DNA from: an uncultured Eubacterium sp.
GTDB lineage: Bacteria > Bacillota > Clostridia > Lachnospirales > Lachnospiraceae
Reading direction: 5' to 3'
Length of the DNA stretch: 7,472 bases
Assembly (NCBI GenBank): GCA_900551945.1
Contig: URYE01000099.1
Location: 1-7,472, forward strand
In this document: piece by piece, positions 6,400 to 7,472 of the stretch
Layout of the letters: every line of letters begins with the position of its first letter
Position numbering within the stretch: position 1 is the first letter of the stretch
The notes under the pieces: generated by a model
Databases searched by the model: none
Told to the model about the DNA's origin: nothing
Seen by the model: the letters and a program-made list of their open reading frames with translations, nothing else
Translations under genes and position numbers: made by a program

Positions 6400-6428
6400 A
6401 TTATAACAAATATTTCTACAAATATCAA
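6400..6428 (-). promoter_or_regulatory. Near-consensus promoter of cheV
   Basis: On the minus strand TTGATA (6423-6428), a 17-bp spacer and TATAAT (6400-6405) match sigma-A consensus at 11 of 12 positions. The start would fall near 6393, giving a leader of about 35 bases. No sigma-D (FliA-type) motif is seen, so cheV looks vegetatively expressed rather than tied to the late flagellar class. Confidence 0.85.
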
Positions 6429-6437
6429 TCTGATACT

Positions 6438-6459
6438 CCAACGACTAAAGCTCGTTAGG
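6438..6459. other. Small inverted repeat between receptor fragment and cheV promoter
   Basis: AACGA/TCGTT (6440-6444 and 6452-6456) with a 7-base loop is flanked by CC/GG, one base bulged. There is no T run, so it is a weak terminator at best for the fragment. It lies about 10 bp upstream of the cheV -35 and could be a regulator site. Confidence 0.35.
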
Positions 6460-6504
6460 TTATTATATACAATCACCTTCAAATATACTCGAAAGCATAT
6501 AAGA

Positions 6505-7113
6505 CTAATGATTTTCTATAAGACTTTCACTATCAAACATTCTTATAAATGAATTAACGATAATCGCAACACGGTCAAGTGTCATATCGGCAGAAATAAC
6601 ACTCACATTTCCAGAGCCGTCATTTATCATAGCCGATGCACTGATAACATTTTCTCCCTTAGAATTCTTGTATGCTGAACCCACCTTAGGATTAACCCTT
6701 GTAAGTCCTTCTTTGTACCACACGCTTCCTGTTACATCACTCTCAGACTTATCCGACTCAGAAGCCTTCATCAGATTCCCGTTTGAATCAGCTATATATA
6801 TTCCATCCGGATAATTCTCATCAAATCCGTAATAACCATCAAGAATATTCTGCATTTCCTCATTATCAGGTTTCAACTGTTCAATAGTCTTCTTTGCCGA
6901 CTTAATACCTGCAATATTTTTATTAAGCCATGACTCAATTTCATTTGCCTGATTATCTACCGAAGATTCCAAAAGATTCTCTGAATAATTTCCAATTATC
7001 CCTGATGACATCTCATAGGCAACAAGTACCAGCACAACTACAATCGCAACCATAACCGGAATTATTATCCCAAGTAGTTTTGCCTTAATTGACATATTTC
7101 TTTTTTTCTTCAT
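6505..7113 (-). CDS. Truncated methyl-accepting chemotaxis protein (TM helix + partial Cache sensor), likely pseudogene
   Basis: The 202 residues match the start of a Cache-type chemoreceptor. They comprise a basic N-terminus (MKKKRNMSIKAKL), a membrane helix (about 13-33) and a helical stalk (40-80). The first part of an extracellular Cache domain follows, with GIYIADSNGNL (104-114), VWYKEGL (131-137), VGSAYKNSKGENVISASAMI (144-163) and ISADMTLDRVAIIV (173-186). Full receptors run past 500 residues with a second membrane helix, HAMP and a signalling hairpin. All are missing, and only about 150 bp separate the stop from cheV. The last dozen residues diverge from what is usual. Start and strong GGAGG (7120-7124) look intact, so a short membrane-anchored sensor may still be made. 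Its base composition is somewhat richer in G+C than cheV. A deletion remnant is most likely. Confidence 0.8.
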   Translation of the reverse strand: MKKKRNMSIKAKLLGIIIPVMVAIVVVLVLVAYEMSSGIIGNYSENLLESSVDNQANEIESWLNKNIAGIKSAKKTIEQLKPDNEEMQNILDGYYGFDENYPDGIYIADSNGNLMKASESDKSESDVTGSVWYKEGLTRVNPKVGSAYKNSKGENVISASAMINDGSGNVSVISADMTLDRVAIIVNSFIRMFDSESLIENH

Positions 7114-7136
7114 AACAATCCTCCATTCCTTTATAA

Positions 7137-7180
7137 ATGTACTCTCGGTATCTTCTTAACAAAAAATTCCGAGAGTACAT
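7137..7180 (-). promoter_or_regulatory. Perfect 12-bp inverted repeat in the receptor-fragment leader
   Basis: ATGTACTCTCGG (7137-7148) and its exact complement (7169-7180) flank a 20-base loop containing six Ts on the minus strand. The 3' arm ends about 12 bases before the GGAGG of the receptor fragment. No T run follows on either side, so it is not a terminator. It could be an mRNA leader hairpin controlling translation or stability, or a palindromic protein site. Confidence 0.55.
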
Positions 7181-7419
7181 CACATAATCTTCAATCAAAT
7201 CAATCAAATTTGACAAAATATATTTAATTTATACCAATTATAACATTTTTTACATAATATTTATATCTGTTTTTTAACGCTTTTTAATAAAACACACACA
7301 CTTGTTCCTGTATTCCAAATATCCCGCTGCAATTCATTACTGCGTTTTGAATATTGAAAATTTTTCTGCTATATTTAACTGAAAATCATTGATACATTAT
7401 GAGCATTTTCTATACATAT
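7181..7419. other. Spacer upstream of the receptor fragment
   Basis: No supported gene. On the minus strand an extended -10 element, TG-T-TATAAT (about 7237-7245), with no recognisable -35, is the best promoter candidate for the receptor fragment and would give a leader of about 115 bases that includes the 12-bp hairpin. The part 7261-7368 is less AT-rich and has a short open frame without a start codon; I do not call it a gene. Confidence 0.4.
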
Positions 7420-7452
7420 AAAAATCCCAGACCTGAACAGTCCGGGATTTTT
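7420..7452. terminator. Bidirectional intrinsic terminator
   Basis: AAAAATCCC (7420-7428) pairs with GGGATTTTT (7444-7452), extended inward by GAC/GTC across one mismatch, with a 7-base loop. A and T runs flank the GC core symmetrically, so it can end transcripts from either side. On the minus strand it would close a gene whose stop lies beyond the right edge of the window. Confidence 0.85.
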
Positions 7453-7472
7453 AATCTATTTAATATTTCAAA

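Noticed and set aside
7261..7368. 35-codon open stretch on the minus strand, ending at 7261
   Set aside because: It has no start codon, no ribosome site and no family I recognise; at most a decayed gene tail.
1..7472. CRISPR array, transposase, tRNA or rRNA
   Set aside because: No regularly spaced repeats, transposase motifs, cloverleaf patterns or conserved rRNA stretches were seen on either strand.

Overview
The window is AT-rich DNA (roughly one-third G+C by eye). All seven protein genes I can support lie on the minus strand, so transcription runs from high to low coordinates. The mix of anaerobic-Firmicute-style CheV and MCP genes, a Sir2-like gene, strong GGAGG ribosome sites and compact intrinsic terminators points to a motile Clostridia, most likely a member of the Lachnospiraceae such as Lachnospira, Eubacterium or Roseburia relatives. 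That placement is inference from protein style; there is no rRNA or marker gene here.

Layout in transcription order, right to left. A bidirectional intrinsic terminator (7420-7452) closes whatever lies beyond the right edge. Next comes a strongly translated but truncated methyl-accepting chemotaxis receptor (6505-7113). It keeps only the N-terminal membrane helix and part of the Cache sensor, and a 12-bp hairpin sits in its leader. cheV (5460-6359) follows from its own near-consensus promoter (TTGATA, 17-bp spacer, TATAAT) and ends at a textbook terminator (5411-5441). A small Sir2-fold protein (4686-5231) stands alone. After about 290 bp of AT-rich spacer, a promoter drives a three-gene operon: a 586-residue charged single-pass membrane protein of unknown function with a GTG start, then hisH overlapping it by 4 bp, then hisF. 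The last gene is ung (358-1035), ending at a strong terminator (300-350).

Functionally, HisH and HisF form imidazole glycerol phosphate synthase, joining histidine and purine (AICAR) metabolism. The rest of the his pathway is not in the window. CheV and the MCP fragment belong to chemotaxis, and Ung to base-excision repair. The least ordinary items are the membrane protein translationally linked to hisHF, the stripped-down Sir2-like protein without the catalytic histidine or zinc cysteines, the receptor stub, and a roughly 64-bp repeat found just downstream of two separate terminators (247-308 and 5355-5418). I see no CRISPR array, tRNA, rRNA, insertion sequence or phage gene.
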